Assembly (NCBI RefSeq): GCF_026000375.1
Contig: NZ_AP026708.1
Location: 498,501 to 562,500 of the forward strand
Source of the DNA: Pseudodesulfovibrio portus
GTDB lineage: Bacteria; Desulfobacterota; Desulfovibrionia; Desulfovibrionales; Desulfovibrionaceae
DNA: 64,000 nt
Reading direction: 5' to 3'
Of this stretch, positions 50,971 through 60,672 are shown piece after piece. How positions within the stretch are numbered: position 1 is the stretch's first letter; each line of letters begins with the position of its first letter. The notes below the pieces were generated by a model that was given only the letters and a program-made list of their open reading frames with translations, did no database searches and had not been told where the DNA came from. Position numbers and translations under genes: made by a program.

Positions 50971-52092
50971 ATGCCCAGAATTCCCTACGGCAGACAACAC
51001 ATCGACGACGATGACGTCAGGGCCGTGGCCGAGGCGCTGCGGTCGGACTTCCTGACCACCGGCCCCCGCGTGGGCGAATTCGAGCGGGCCGTGGCGGATT
51101 TCTCGGACGCACGGTTCGGCGTGGCCGTCTCAAACGGCACAGCCGCCCTGCACGCGGCCATGTTCGCCTTGAACATCGGCCCCGGCGACGAGGTCATCGT
51201 CCCGCCCATGACCTTTGCGGCCACGGCCAACTGCGTCCTCTACACGGGCGGCACCCCGGTCTTCGCCGACGTGGACCCGGACACCCTGCTCATCGACCCT
51301 GCGCGGGTCGAAGCCGCCATCACGGACAGGACCAAGGCCGTCATCGGCGTGGACTACACCGGACAGCCCTGCGACTGGAACGCGCTGAATCGGATCGCGG
51401 ACAGGCACGGCCTGGCGACCGTGGCCGACGGCTGCCACGCCCTGGGCGCATCCCTTGACGGCACCAAGGTCGGCACCCTGGCCGACATGACCGTTTATTC
51501 CTTTCACCCGGTCAAGCACGTGGCCACGGGCGAAGGCGGCATGATCCTGACCGACGACGAAGCGCTCGACGAGCGGCTGCGCAATTTCCGCAACCACGGC
51601 ATCACCACGGACGCCCGCACCCGCGAAGAGTCCGGCGCGTGGTTCTACGAGATGCATGACCTCGGCTACAACTATCGCATGACCGACATCCAGGCCGCCC
51701 TGGGTTCCAGCCAGATGAAGAAGCTCGACGGCTTCCTCAAGCGGCGGCGCAGCATCGCGGCCCGGTACGACCGGGAGTTCGCCGGGACAAACGTCCGCCC
51801 GCTGGGAATCAGGCCGGATGCGGACCACGCATACCACCTGTACGTGGTGCGCATCCCGAACCGCGACGCGGCCTACGCGCGGCTTCGCGAGGACGGCATC
51901 TTCGCCCAGGTCCACTACATCCCGGTCCACTTCCATCCGTACTACCGCGAGCATCTCGGCACGGGCGAAGGACTGTGCCCGGTCGCTGAAGCGGCCTACA
52001 CGGAGATTCTCTCCCTGCCCATGTACCCCGACCTGACCGACGACGAGCAGACCTACGTCATCGAAAAGGTGCTGGAGGCGGCATGCGCATAG
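50971..52092 (+). CDS. pseC: UDP-4-amino-4,6-dideoxy-N-acetyl-beta-L-altrosamine transaminase
   Basis: The 373-residue PLP-dependent enzyme of the DegT/DnrJ/EryC1 family has YGRQHIDDDDVRAV, VSNGTAALHAAMFAL, and SFHPVKHVATGEGG with the PLP Lys. It adds an amino group at C-4 of the PseB product. It overlaps pseF by ten bases. Confidence 0.95.
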   Translation: MPRIPYGRQHIDDDDVRAVAEALRSDFLTTGPRVGEFERAVADFSDARFGVAVSNGTAALHAAMFALNIGPGDEVIVPPMTFAATANCVLYTGGTPVFADVDPDTLLIDPARVEAAITDRTKAVIGVDYTGQPCDWNALNRIADRHGLATVADGCHALGASLDGTKVGTLADMTVYSFHPVKHVATGEGGMILTDDEALDERLRNFRNHGITTDARTREESGAWFYEMHDLGYNYRMTDIQAALGSSQMKKLDGFLKRRRSIAARYDREFAGTNVRPLGIRPDADHAYHLYVVRIPNRDAAYARLREDGIFAQVHYIPVHFHPYYREHLGTGEGLCPVAEAAYTEILSLPMYPDLTDDEQTYVIEKVLEAACA

Positions 52093-52775
52093 CGGTCATC
52101 CCGGCACGCGGCGGCAGCAAGCGCATCCCGCGCAAGAACATCCGCCCGTTCTGCGGCAAGCCGATCATCGCGTATTCCATCGAGGCCGCGCTTGCCACCG
52201 GGCTGTTCACCTCGGTCATGGTGTCCACGGACGACGAGGAGATCGCGGACACGGCCCGCCAGTCCGGGGCCGACGTCCCGTTCATGCGCCCGGCCGAGCT
52301 GTCCGACGACATGACCGGCACCACGCCCGTGTTCCGCCACGCCGTGCAGTGGTGCCTGGACAACGGCAACGAGATCGAAGCCGCCTGCTGCATCTACGCC
52401 ACGGCACCCTTCACCACGCCCGGCGACATCGAAAAGGGGTTCGCCGCCCTGGACGCGGCCCCGGCGTCCTTTTCCATCACCACATTTCCCTATCCCATCT
52501 ACCGGGGCCTTGAACGCACCCATACCGGCACCGTATCCCTGATCTGGCCGGAGCACCGGCTGACCCGCTCCCAGGACCTGCCCGAGACGTACCACGACTG
52601 CGGCCAGTTCTACTGGGCGACCAAGGATTTCCTGCTCGACGGCAAGGAATTCATGGACGGCGAGGCCGCCGGCATCCCCGTGCCCCGTCACCGGGTCCAG
52701 GACATCGACACCGAGGAGGACTGGATCCGGGCCGAAGCCATGTACCGGGCTCTCCGGGAGACCGGCGAGCTGTGA
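52083..52775 (+). CDS. pseF: Pseudaminic acid cytidylyltransferase
   Basis: The 230-residue protein opens MRIAVIPARGGSKRIPRKN, the CMP-sugar synthetase signature, and includes STDDEEIADTA and YATAPFTTPGDI. It activates pseudaminic acid as CMP-Pse. It overlaps the upstream pseC gene and its stop overlaps the GTG start of the following fusion gene. Confidence 0.94.
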   Translation: MRIAVIPARGGSKRIPRKNIRPFCGKPIIAYSIEAALATGLFTSVMVSTDDEEIADTARQSGADVPFMRPAELSDDMTGTTPVFRHAVQWCLDNGNEIEAACCIYATAPFTTPGDIEKGFAALDAAPASFSITTFPYPIYRGLERTHTGTVSLIWPEHRLTRSQDLPETYHDCGQFYWATKDFLLDGKEFMDGEAAGIPVPRHRVQDIDTEEDWIRAEAMYRALRETGEL

Positions 52776-54241
52776 GCAAACGGCTGACCATACGGGCCGA
52801 CTGCTCGCCGACCATGGGCACCGGCCACGTCATGCGCATGATCGCCCTCGGCCAGGCATGGCAGGCGCTGGGCGGCGACGTCCGCTTCGAGGGACGGACC
52901 GAACCGCTGACCGGACGGCTCAAGGCCGAAGGGTTCGACTGCGTACCCCTTGCCGTCGCGCACCCCGCCCCTGAAGACGCGCAGGCCCTGCTGGCGGCGA
53001 CCTCCCCGAACGACTGGATCGTCATCGACGGCTACCACTTCGACACGGCCTACCTGAAAACCATTCGCGACAACGGACGGCGCACCCTAGTGGTTGACGA
53101 TTTCTTCGATCGCAACGAATACCCCGCCGACATTATTCTCAACCAGAACCCGGACGGGCCGGGATATCCATACGACAAGGACGGGCCGACCCTGCTGCTC
53201 GGCACGGAATACACCATGCTGCGCAAGGATTTTCAGCGGCCTCCCGCACTGCGGGCCGTTCCGGAAACGGCCGCGTCCATCCTGGTAACCCTGGGCGGCG
53301 CAGACCCGGACAACGCCACCGGCAAGGTCCTGGAGGCCATCAATGCCGTCCGGATGAGCGACCTGCGCGTGACCATCGTGGCCGGAGCGGCCAACCCGCA
53401 CCTGGACGATCTCCGTGAGCGGATGAAATCCCTGCCCTGCCCCTGCGAACTGCTGACCAATGTCGGCGACATGCCCGCGCTCATGGCCGAAGCCGATCTG
53501 GCCGTGTCGGCAGGCGGAACCACCAGTTGGGAATTGTGCTATTTCGGCGTGCCGTTCATTGCCGTCAGGATCGCCGACAACCAGCAGGGCGTCATCCGCG
53601 AGCTCGACAGACACGGGGCGGCCCGCTGTATTGACAGCGGCCCGTCCGTGGGAGACATTGCCACCAATCTGGAAGAGCTGATCCACGACAGGAAGGCCCG
53701 GCAGGCCATGCAAACGGCCGGGACGCTGCTGGTGGACGGCAAGGGGGCCATGCGCGTGGCAAGGACCATGTACAACTCGGACATCAGCCTGAGGCCGGTC
53801 GAGGCCGGGGACTGCGAGACCCTCCATGGGTGGCGCAACGCCCCGGAGACCCGCGCCCAATCATTCTCTTCGGACGAAATCCCGCTGGACACCCACCGCG
53901 CCTGGTTTCACAGCAAGCTGAACGACGAGAACTGTCTCTTTTTCATGGCCGTGGACTGCGACGAGCCGGTGGGGCAGATCCGGTTCGACCGGGACGGCCA
54001 AACGGCTGTGGTCAGCGTCTCCGTGGCCCCCGACATGCTGAACCGGGGCATCGGCACGATCATGACCCGCCTGGGCTGCCGGGCGCTGGCAAGGAGATGG
54101 CCCTCCGTCAACGTTGTGGCCCTGGTCAAACCGGACAACCTCGCGTCGGCGGCCATGTTCGCCAAAGCCGGGTTCACCAAGGCCGCCACCGATGCAAAGC
54201 ACCTCAGATTCACATGGCCAGGAAGCACCAATGACACATAA
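52772..54241 (+). CDS. pseG: PseG-PseH fusion: UDP-sugar hydrolase plus N-acetyltransferase
   Basis: The 489-residue protein carries PseG in residues 1-325 (ADCSPTMGTGHVMRM with the catalytic His, ILVTLGGADPDN, VSAGGTTSWELCY). A GNAT acetyltransferase of the PseH type follows in residues about 335-489 (ISLRPVEAGDCETLHGWRN, VAPDMLNRGIGTIM). PseH adds acetyl at N-4 and PseG then removes UDP, so the fusion joins two consecutive steps. The start is a GTG in a GTGA overlap with the pseF stop. Confidence 0.92.
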   Translation: MSKRLTIRADCSPTMGTGHVMRMIALGQAWQALGGDVRFEGRTEPLTGRLKAEGFDCVPLAVAHPAPEDAQALLAATSPNDWIVIDGYHFDTAYLKTIRDNGRRTLVVDDFFDRNEYPADIILNQNPDGPGYPYDKDGPTLLLGTEYTMLRKDFQRPPALRAVPETAASILVTLGGADPDNATGKVLEAINAVRMSDLRVTIVAGAANPHLDDLRERMKSLPCPCELLTNVGDMPALMAEADLAVSAGGTTSWELCYFGVPFIAVRIADNQQGVIRELDRHGAARCIDSGPSVGDIATNLEELIHDRKARQAMQTAGTLLVDGKGAMRVARTMYNSDISLRPVEAGDCETLHGWRNAPETRAQSFSSDEIPLDTHRAWFHSKLNDENCLFFMAVDCDEPVGQIRFDRDGQTAVVSVSVAPDMLNRGIGTIMTRLGCRALARRWPSVNVVALVKPDNLASAAMFAKAGFTKAATDAKHLRFTWPGSTNDT

Positions 54242-55283
54242 AACGCTTTTCTCGAAGGAGTCCCCGGTCTTCATCATCGCCGAGATGTCCGCCAACCACG
54301 ACCGGGATTTCGACCGCGCCGTCGACATCATAAAGGCCGCCGCCGAGGCAGGGGCCGACGCCATCAAGCTCCAGACCTACACGCCGGACACCATCACCAT
54401 GGACTGCGACTCCGACCTGTTCACCATCAAGGGGACCATCTGGGAGGGCCGCACCCTGTACGACCTGTATGGCGAGGCATACACCCCCTGGGAATGGCAC
54501 GGGCCGCTGAAAAAGGTGGCCGACGACCTCGGGCTGGTCTTCTTCTCCACCCCGTTCGACTTCACGGCCGTGGACTTCCTGGAAGAACTGGACGTCCCCT
54601 GCCACAAGATCGCCTCCTTCGAGATGGTGGACATCCCCCTGATCAGGAAGGTGGCCTCCACGGGCAAGCCGGTGATCATGTCCACGGGCATGGCCACGGA
54701 AGAGGAGATCGAGGAGGCGGTCGCCGCCTTCAGGGACGCGGGCGGCACCGAGCTGGCCCTGCTCAAATGCACATCCGCCTATCCCGCCCCGCCCGAGGAG
54801 ATGAACCTGCGCACCATTCCCTATCTGGCCGAACGGTTCAACGTGACCGCCGGTCTGTCGGACCACACCCTGGGCATCGAGATCCCCATCGCCGCCGTGG
54901 CCGCCGGGGCGCAGGTCATCGAGAAGCACTTCTGCCTCAACCGAGGCGAGGACGGCCCGGACACCAGCTTCTCCCTGGAGCCCGCCGAGTTCAAGGCCAT
55001 GGTCGAAGGCGTGCGCAAGGTGGAAAAGGCGCTGGGCACCATCCATTTTTCCGTGACGAGCAAGCAAAAGGACTCCACGCGCTTCCGCCGGTCCCTGTTC
55101 GTGGTCCGCGACATGGAAGCCGGGGAAACATTCACGCCCGAAACCGTCCGGTCCATCCGGCCCGGCGACGGGCTGCACACGCGGCACTATGAAGAGGTCC
55201 TGGGCAGGCAGGCGACCCGCGCCCTGAAGAAAGGCGAACCGCTGGACTGGGACATGGTCAAACACAACGACAATAAGCATTAA
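54231..55283 (+). CDS. pseI: Pseudaminic acid synthase
   Basis: The 350-residue protein of the NeuB family has FIIAEMSANHDRDFDRAV, DAIKLQTYTPDTITM, MSTGMATEEEIEEAV and a C-terminal SAF (antifreeze-like) domain with FRRSLFVVRDMEAGE. It condenses the hydrolysed sugar with phosphoenolpyruvate. The ATG at 54231 overlaps the end of the fusion gene by 11 bases. Confidence 0.95.
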   Translation: MTHKTLFSKESPVFIIAEMSANHDRDFDRAVDIIKAAAEAGADAIKLQTYTPDTITMDCDSDLFTIKGTIWEGRTLYDLYGEAYTPWEWHGPLKKVADDLGLVFFSTPFDFTAVDFLEELDVPCHKIASFEMVDIPLIRKVASTGKPVIMSTGMATEEEIEEAVAAFRDAGGTELALLKCTSAYPAPPEEMNLRTIPYLAERFNVTAGLSDHTLGIEIPIAAVAAGAQVIEKHFCLNRGEDGPDTSFSLEPAEFKAMVEGVRKVEKALGTIHFSVTSKQKDSTRFRRSLFVVRDMEAGETFTPETVRSIRPGDGLHTRHYEEVLGRQATRALKKGEPLDWDMVKHNDNKH

Positions 55284-55286
55284 GTC

Positions 55287-56546
55287 ATGATGAAAAATAT
55301 TATCGATTCAATATGGGCACTGCCCAGAGACCTCGTATCGGACGGATATGACCAAGCCATAGACGCTTTGTCCGACATGCTTCCCATGCGCATCCACGAA
55401 TACCCGACCGGCACAGAGTGCTTCACCTGGATCGTTCCGGAGAAATGGACCTGCCGGGATGCACGCCTGGAAACCATGGACGGAAAGACCCTGTTTTCCT
55501 ACAAGGACAATCCACTCCATGCGGTATCTTACTCACTCCCCTATTCCGGAGAGGTAGACAGAGAGACGCTCTTTCAACACCTCCACACCCGCCCCGACAT
55601 GCCGGAAGCCATTCCGTTCATATTCAAATACTATAAACGGGATTGGGGACTCTGCTGCCGGCATTCCCTCAAACAGACGCTAACAGACGACACGTACCGT
55701 GTGGTCATTGACACGGAGTTCACTCAGGGGGCACTCAAGGTCGGAGAGGTTGTCGTTAAAGGCAAAAAACAAGATTGCTACATATTCTGCGCCCATCTCT
55801 GTCATCCGGCTCAAACCAATGACGACATGGCAGGAGTCGCCGTGGGCATGGACGTTTTCCGCCGACTTCTCGAAGGGCCGCAACCTGAATATACCTACCG
55901 TCTCGTCATCCTCCCGGAGACGATCGGCTCGGCGGCCTGGCTCTCGCACAACGAATCCCTGATCCCACACATCAAAGGCGGTCTTTTCCTGGAGATGCTC
56001 GGCACTCCCCATCCGCATGCGCTGCAGCGGTCCAACACGCCGGACAGCCAGATGGATACCATATGCCGCCTGATAACCCGAGAAGCCGACCCGAAAATGT
56101 GGGAAGACGATTTCATGAAGGTCATTCTCAACGACGAACGGATGTTCAATGGTCCCGGCATCAATGTCCCCATGCTCTCCCTTTCCCGGGTGTTGCAGCG
56201 AGACGACCTTTACGACCCTCCCTATTCGGAATACCACACAAGCCTGGACACACCTGATGTCCTTGACTGGGACAACCTCAACCGCTCAAGCAGATTGGTG
56301 TCGCGGATCATTGAGGCGATCGAGGCCAACCGCATTCCTGTGCCTCTTTTCAAGGGAGAGTTGTTCTGCTCTCGGTTCAAAAGCATAGACTACGCTTCGA
56401 TGTTTCACGTCATGAATGCGGTGATCTACAGGCTGGACGGGGAAAAAAGCATAGCCGACATTGCCCGGGAGTCCGGGTTGCCATACGATGACGTAGTCGC
56501 ATTCATCGAAATATTGAAAAAGGAAAAGCTTGTTCGGCTTGCCTGA
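55287..56546 (+). CDS. DUF4910-type aminopeptidase-like protein with winged-helix tail
   Basis: The 419-residue protein matches the DUF2172/DUF4910 group with an M28-like peptidase core. Likely metal ligands are in FCAHLCHPAQTNDDMAG, in LPETIGSAAW and in SEYHTSLDTPD. The last 70 residues (YRLDGEKSIADIARESGLPYDDVVAFI) look like a winged helix. Such proteins occur in polysaccharide clusters with unknown substrates. It follows pseI by three bases. Its lower GC content than the pse genes hints at separate acquisition. Confidence 0.8.
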   Translation: MMKNIIDSIWALPRDLVSDGYDQAIDALSDMLPMRIHEYPTGTECFTWIVPEKWTCRDARLETMDGKTLFSYKDNPLHAVSYSLPYSGEVDRETLFQHLHTRPDMPEAIPFIFKYYKRDWGLCCRHSLKQTLTDDTYRVVIDTEFTQGALKVGEVVVKGKKQDCYIFCAHLCHPAQTNDDMAGVAVGMDVFRRLLEGPQPEYTYRLVILPETIGSAAWLSHNESLIPHIKGGLFLEMLGTPHPHALQRSNTPDSQMDTICRLITREADPKMWEDDFMKVILNDERMFNGPGINVPMLSLSRVLQRDDLYDPPYSEYHTSLDTPDVLDWDNLNRSSRLVSRIIEAIEANRIPVPLFKGELFCSRFKSIDYASMFHVMNAVIYRLDGEKSIADIARESGLPYDDVVAFIEILKKEKLVRLA

Positions 56547-56632
56547 GGCCGCCGGACATTTCAGCGAACCCATGCGACATCCATTGTCCTGAACGCATTA
56601 CAACACACTCTATCCTCTGGAGAATTAATACG

Positions 56633-58084
56633 ATGAGACTTCTTTGCCTTGCTGGCAGCTTGAGAAACACACTCCGCGGCAACGATATAAAATCCATGGT
56701 CCAGACCCTTAAAAAGGTGGAAAATGAGGAACAACTGACCATGCTCCTTTCCGCCAGGGGACAATCCGGACCGGAGTTGACCGACATCTCCGACAAGAAA
56801 AAGCTCAGCAACTCTGAGATGATGCTCTGCGTGGCGGCTTGGGCGGCCTTGCGAAAAGGGATTGAAGTTGAGATGCACAGCCTGGCTGACTATTTCGGCG
56901 ATAGGCCCCTGACCGACTTCTCGCAGACCTCGCTCCTCGAACGCATTGCCAAGGCCGACGGCATACTGCTTTCAGGGCCCGTCTACTTCGGCGACCGGAG
57001 CTCTCTCGCTCACGACCTCCTGCGATTGATCCGCAACAACGAAGGAATCATCCAGGGCAAAGTCTTTGCGGGACTCTCGGTGGGGGCCAAGCGGAATGGC
57101 GGCCAGGAAACCTGTCTCATCTATCAGATGCAGGACTTCCTCCACGAAGGCTGCATCGCTGTAGGCAATGATTCCGGCACCACATCCCAGTACGGCGGGA
57201 CCTGCCATGCGGGCGAAATGGGCAGCGGTACCGACGACGCCTACGGTGTGCGCACGACCATCGGAACAGGCAACCGCATCGCCGAAGTCATCAAGCTGTT
57301 GGACATGGCAAAGCCCTTCCGGCTCAAGGACAAACCCAGGATCGGCATGTTCATCCTCCAGGACAAGAAAGGGTTATGCACCGATTTCGTCAGGCGCAGC
57401 ATCATCGACTCACCTCTGGCGGACAAGGCCGACTTCAAGTTGTTCGACCTTGCAGAGGAAACCGTCCGCCGCTGCCTCGGCTGCGTGGTCTGCCCAAGAG
57501 AAATCGGCCCGGATGCGGAGTACCGATGCACGGTCCGCAACAAGGACGATATATTCAGCCGCATCCACACCGACCTGGCGGACCTAGACGCCATGCTGTT
57601 CGGCGGCTATTCGCCCATCCGATTCGCGGGGCTATCCTCCATCTACCAGTCCTTCATCGAGCGCACCCGCTATATCCGCCGAAGCGACTATCTCTTCGCC
57701 AACCGGCTGGTGGCCCCGTTCCTGCTGCAGGACATCGGCAGCAGCGAGCACCTCTCCATTCGGATCATGACCTCCACCATACGGCACAACACCATTATGC
57801 ACAGGCCCATCGTCTTCCACAGGGGCGAAGACGGAATCATCGGCGCGGACAAGACCATTGCACACCTGGACAACTTCGTGAACACCGCCTCCGTCACCAC
57901 GGCGGGCAAGCTTCTTTTCAGCGCGGACACCGAGAACCAGACCAAATACCAGCCCTTCGGCTACACACTGAGTTCACAGAGGGACGCGGAACCGGAAACG
58001 GTCAGAATCCGACAGGCTCTCTACAGGAAACGTCATGAAAATGTGCTGAAGAACATTGCGGAACGCTTGGAAAAAATCGCGTGA
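56633..58084 (+). CDS. Tandem flavodoxin/NAD(P)H-dependent FMN reductase-like protein
   Basis: The 483-residue protein has two copies of the NADPH-dependent FMN reductase fold. The first carries ILLSGPVYFGDRSSLAHDL and GGQETCLIYQMQDFLHEG. The second, from about residue 230, starts KPRIGMFILQDKKG, has CLGCVVCPREIG with a cysteine group, and LFGGYSPIRFAGLSSIYQSFIERT. It may supply electrons or reduce an intermediate of glycan modification. GGAGA precedes the ATG. Its stop overlaps the GTG start of the next gene. Confidence 0.72.
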   Translation: MRLLCLAGSLRNTLRGNDIKSMVQTLKKVENEEQLTMLLSARGQSGPELTDISDKKKLSNSEMMLCVAAWAALRKGIEVEMHSLADYFGDRPLTDFSQTSLLERIAKADGILLSGPVYFGDRSSLAHDLLRLIRNNEGIIQGKVFAGLSVGAKRNGGQETCLIYQMQDFLHEGCIAVGNDSGTTSQYGGTCHAGEMGSGTDDAYGVRTTIGTGNRIAEVIKLLDMAKPFRLKDKPRIGMFILQDKKGLCTDFVRRSIIDSPLADKADFKLFDLAEETVRRCLGCVVCPREIGPDAEYRCTVRNKDDIFSRIHTDLADLDAMLFGGYSPIRFAGLSSIYQSFIERTRYIRRSDYLFANRLVAPFLLQDIGSSEHLSIRIMTSTIRHNTIMHRPIVFHRGEDGIIGADKTIAHLDNFVNTASVTTAGKLLFSADTENQTKYQPFGYTLSSQRDAEPETVRIRQALYRKRHENVLKNIAERLEKIA

Positions 58085-60672
58085 CATCGAAACGGCCTGA
58101 AATGATCATGGACATCGAAACGACCATAGACGGCACCCTTGCCGCACGCGCAATGCGCGGGGAAGAGACTCCATTCGTACTGTTCTCGGGCAGCCCCGCG
58201 TTGACCGCGCGGCAACTCGACGCCCTGGCCGCGCGAATGGCGACCCGGCTGGCGGACATGGGTGTGCGCAGGAATTCCAGGGTTCTTGTCTGTTTCCGGC
58301 ATAGCCCCGAGATGCTCGTCATGCTCCTGGGAGCCTGGAAACTGGGCGCGGTGGTCCTGCCCACCGATCGATTCATCGACAAAAAGGCCATGCGCTCAGC
58401 CATCGCCAACACGGAGCCTTCTGCGGCGGTGTTCGGAGCCGGACTCGAAGAACTGATGGAGGAAATGACCCCTCTGCTCGAAGAGCACAGCATTGCCGCT
58501 GAACTGGTCCGGTGCGACCGGCTCCCTGCAGAAGAGCACCCCGGGATCGCCCACGGGACGGACGACGCGGCGCTCTGCCTGTTCACCTCGGGCAGCACCG
58601 GCCTGCCCAAGGGCGTGGTGCTCACGCACCGCAACCTCCTGGCCGGGGCGCGCAACGTCATTTCCACCACCGGGGTAGAAGATTCGGACCGGGTCCTGTG
58701 CGTGCTGACCCTGGCCCACCTCAACGGGCTGGTCACCACGTTCATCACCCCGCTGGCCAGCAACGGCAGCGTGGTCTACCTGGAAGACGACTTCACCCCC
58801 AGCCGGGTGGCCGGCCTCATCGACCTGCATGCCTGCACTTGGTTTTCGGCCACCCCGACGCAGTACGCGCTCATGGTTTCGCCTCCCCTGGACGAGTCCA
58901 CGTTTTCGTTTTCCACCCTCAAATTCTGCCGATCCGCCTCGGCACCGCTGCCGCCGAGAATTCTCAGGGAATTCGAAGAGCATTACGGCGTGCCCATCAT
59001 CGAAACAATGGGGACCACGGAAAGCGCCGGACAGATATTTTCCAACCCGATGCCCCCAGGCCAAAGAAAACCGGGCCACGTGGGCTTCCCGCATGCTTAC
59101 ATCGACGTCCGCCTTGTGGACGAAAACGGCGACGCCGTGACCAAGCCGCATACCCAGGGCGAATTACAGATCAAGGGCGACTGCATGCTCAGGGAGTATT
59201 ACAAGGATACGACCGCCACGGCCAAGGCGTACGACGGGGAATGGTTCAAGACCGGCGACCTATGCGAGTGGGACGAAGACGGTTCCTTCCGCATCACGGG
59301 CCGGTCCAAGGAAATCGCCATCTACTGCGGCTTGAACGTGTCCCTGCGCGCCATCGAGGACGCCATACACGAACTCGGGGTCGTCATGGACGTGGCCTGC
59401 GTGGGCCGGGAGCATCCGGTTTTCGGCGAAATCATCAACATCTACGCCCTTCCCTTCAAGGAAACCGGTGAAGACGCCTTCCAGCGCATCTCCAACCAAC
59501 TGGCCGAGGCGGCGCGCCCGTTCCTGCCCAATGCCCTGGCCCTTGGGAACATCAAATTCGCCAAGGAATTCAGACGGTCCGGCGTCGGAAAAATTCTCAA
59601 AGGCTTCCTATCCTCAGCGGAGATCCTGTTCTCCCATGACCGGGCCCTGCCCACTGATCCGCGCGCACTCCTGTCGCACGTACTGGGGGTTGACGAATCC
59701 GAAATAACCGACGACGCCATGATCGGTTCCCTCAAGCGATGGGACTCCCTGGCGCACGTCTCCCTCATGCTGGCCACTGAGGACATACTCGGGCGCAGGC
59801 TGACCCGCCAGGAAATGACGGCCCTGCTCACCTTCCACGGCCTGCGGCACGTCCTGAACGGCGAGCAGGGGGCCTTGCCGCCCACCAAGACCTCGGCGAT
59901 CCGGACGCTCATAAGCCAACTCAGGGACGCAGGTTACGGCGACGGACAAAACGTCAACTATCTGATGATGGGCTTCGCCCATTGCGCAAAAATGGGCATC
60001 TACGACCCGGAAACCCTGCTGGACGCCCTCATCGACGCCCTGCCTTCAGGCGCGCACCTGGTCATGAACGCCTTCACCTGGCAGTTCTGCTCCACGGGCT
60101 CGTACCACCACACTCGCACCAAGTCGGAAATGGGATTGATCAACGAGCTTTTCCTCCGCCGCCCGGGCGTCATCCGGAGCGAACACCCCATATACTCCTA
60201 CGGCGTATGGGGGCCGCAGGCCGAGGATATCGCCCAATTCGACTGCGGCACCTGCTGGGGGAAAGGCTCACTGACCTGGAAGCTCGGGGAACGCAAGGAC
60301 GTCCGCGCCTTGACCTACGGCCTGCCCCTCCGGATCGACTCGTTGTTCCGGGCCAACCCCGTGGTCCATGCGCTGGAGGAGCAATTCCGGGTCCCGTACA
60401 GGTATTTCAAGGAATTCAAAGGGACCGTGGACTTCGGGCGGGGCCCCGAGAAATACGCCACCCGGATGTACGTCCGGCAACTGGAACCGGAAATACGCAA
60501 CGACTGGTACGTCTTGTCGGAGCAACTGAAAAACCTGCCGGATTCCGTATACGACACCTCGATTCCGGTCATGGCCTACTGGTGCCACGAAATCATGACT
60601 CTTGGAAAGACGGTACTCGAAGAGGACCTCATGGCCTTGACCGATCAGAGAGGGACTACCCCTTCGGGGTAA
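58081..60672 (+). CDS. Adenylation domain-acyl carrier protein-AAC(3)-type acyltransferase fusion
   Basis: The 863-residue protein has three parts. Residues about 20-515 are an AMP-forming ligase (LFTSGSTGLPKG, TMGTTES, TGRSKEIAIYCGLN, and Lys in GVGKILKG). Residues about 525-600 resemble an acyl carrier protein with the attachment site WDSLAHVSL, Ser556. The remainder matches the antibiotic N-acetyltransferase (AAC(3)) fold (MGFAHCAKMG, STGSYHHTRTKSEMG, VIRSEHPIYSYGVWG). I infer that it activates an acid, holds it as a thioester and passes it to an amino group, possibly on pseudaminic acid. The start is a GTG coupled to the preceding gene. Confidence 0.82.
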   Translation: MTSKRPEMIMDIETTIDGTLAARAMRGEETPFVLFSGSPALTARQLDALAARMATRLADMGVRRNSRVLVCFRHSPEMLVMLLGAWKLGAVVLPTDRFIDKKAMRSAIANTEPSAAVFGAGLEELMEEMTPLLEEHSIAAELVRCDRLPAEEHPGIAHGTDDAALCLFTSGSTGLPKGVVLTHRNLLAGARNVISTTGVEDSDRVLCVLTLAHLNGLVTTFITPLASNGSVVYLEDDFTPSRVAGLIDLHACTWFSATPTQYALMVSPPLDESTFSFSTLKFCRSASAPLPPRILREFEEHYGVPIIETMGTTESAGQIFSNPMPPGQRKPGHVGFPHAYIDVRLVDENGDAVTKPHTQGELQIKGDCMLREYYKDTTATAKAYDGEWFKTGDLCEWDEDGSFRITGRSKEIAIYCGLNVSLRAIEDAIHELGVVMDVACVGREHPVFGEIINIYALPFKETGEDAFQRISNQLAEAARPFLPNALALGNIKFAKEFRRSGVGKILKGFLSSAEILFSHDRALPTDPRALLSHVLGVDESEITDDAMIGSLKRWDSLAHVSLMLATEDILGRRLTRQEMTALLTFHGLRHVLNGEQGALPPTKTSAIRTLISQLRDAGYGDGQNVNYLMMGFAHCAKMGIYDPETLLDALIDALPSGAHLVMNAFTWQFCSTGSYHHTRTKSEMGLINELFLRRPGVIRSEHPIYSYGVWGPQAEDIAQFDCGTCWGKGSLTWKLGERKDVRALTYGLPLRIDSLFRANPVVHALEEQFRVPYRYFKEFKGTVDFGRGPEKYATRMYVRQLEPEIRNDWYVLSEQLKNLPDSVYDTSIPVMAYWCHEIMTLGKTVLEEDLMALTDQRGTTPSG

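Noticed and set aside
59887-60672. AAC(3)-type domain as a resistance gene
   Set aside because: Fused to ligase and carrier domains inside a glycan cluster; no evidence for drug acetylation.
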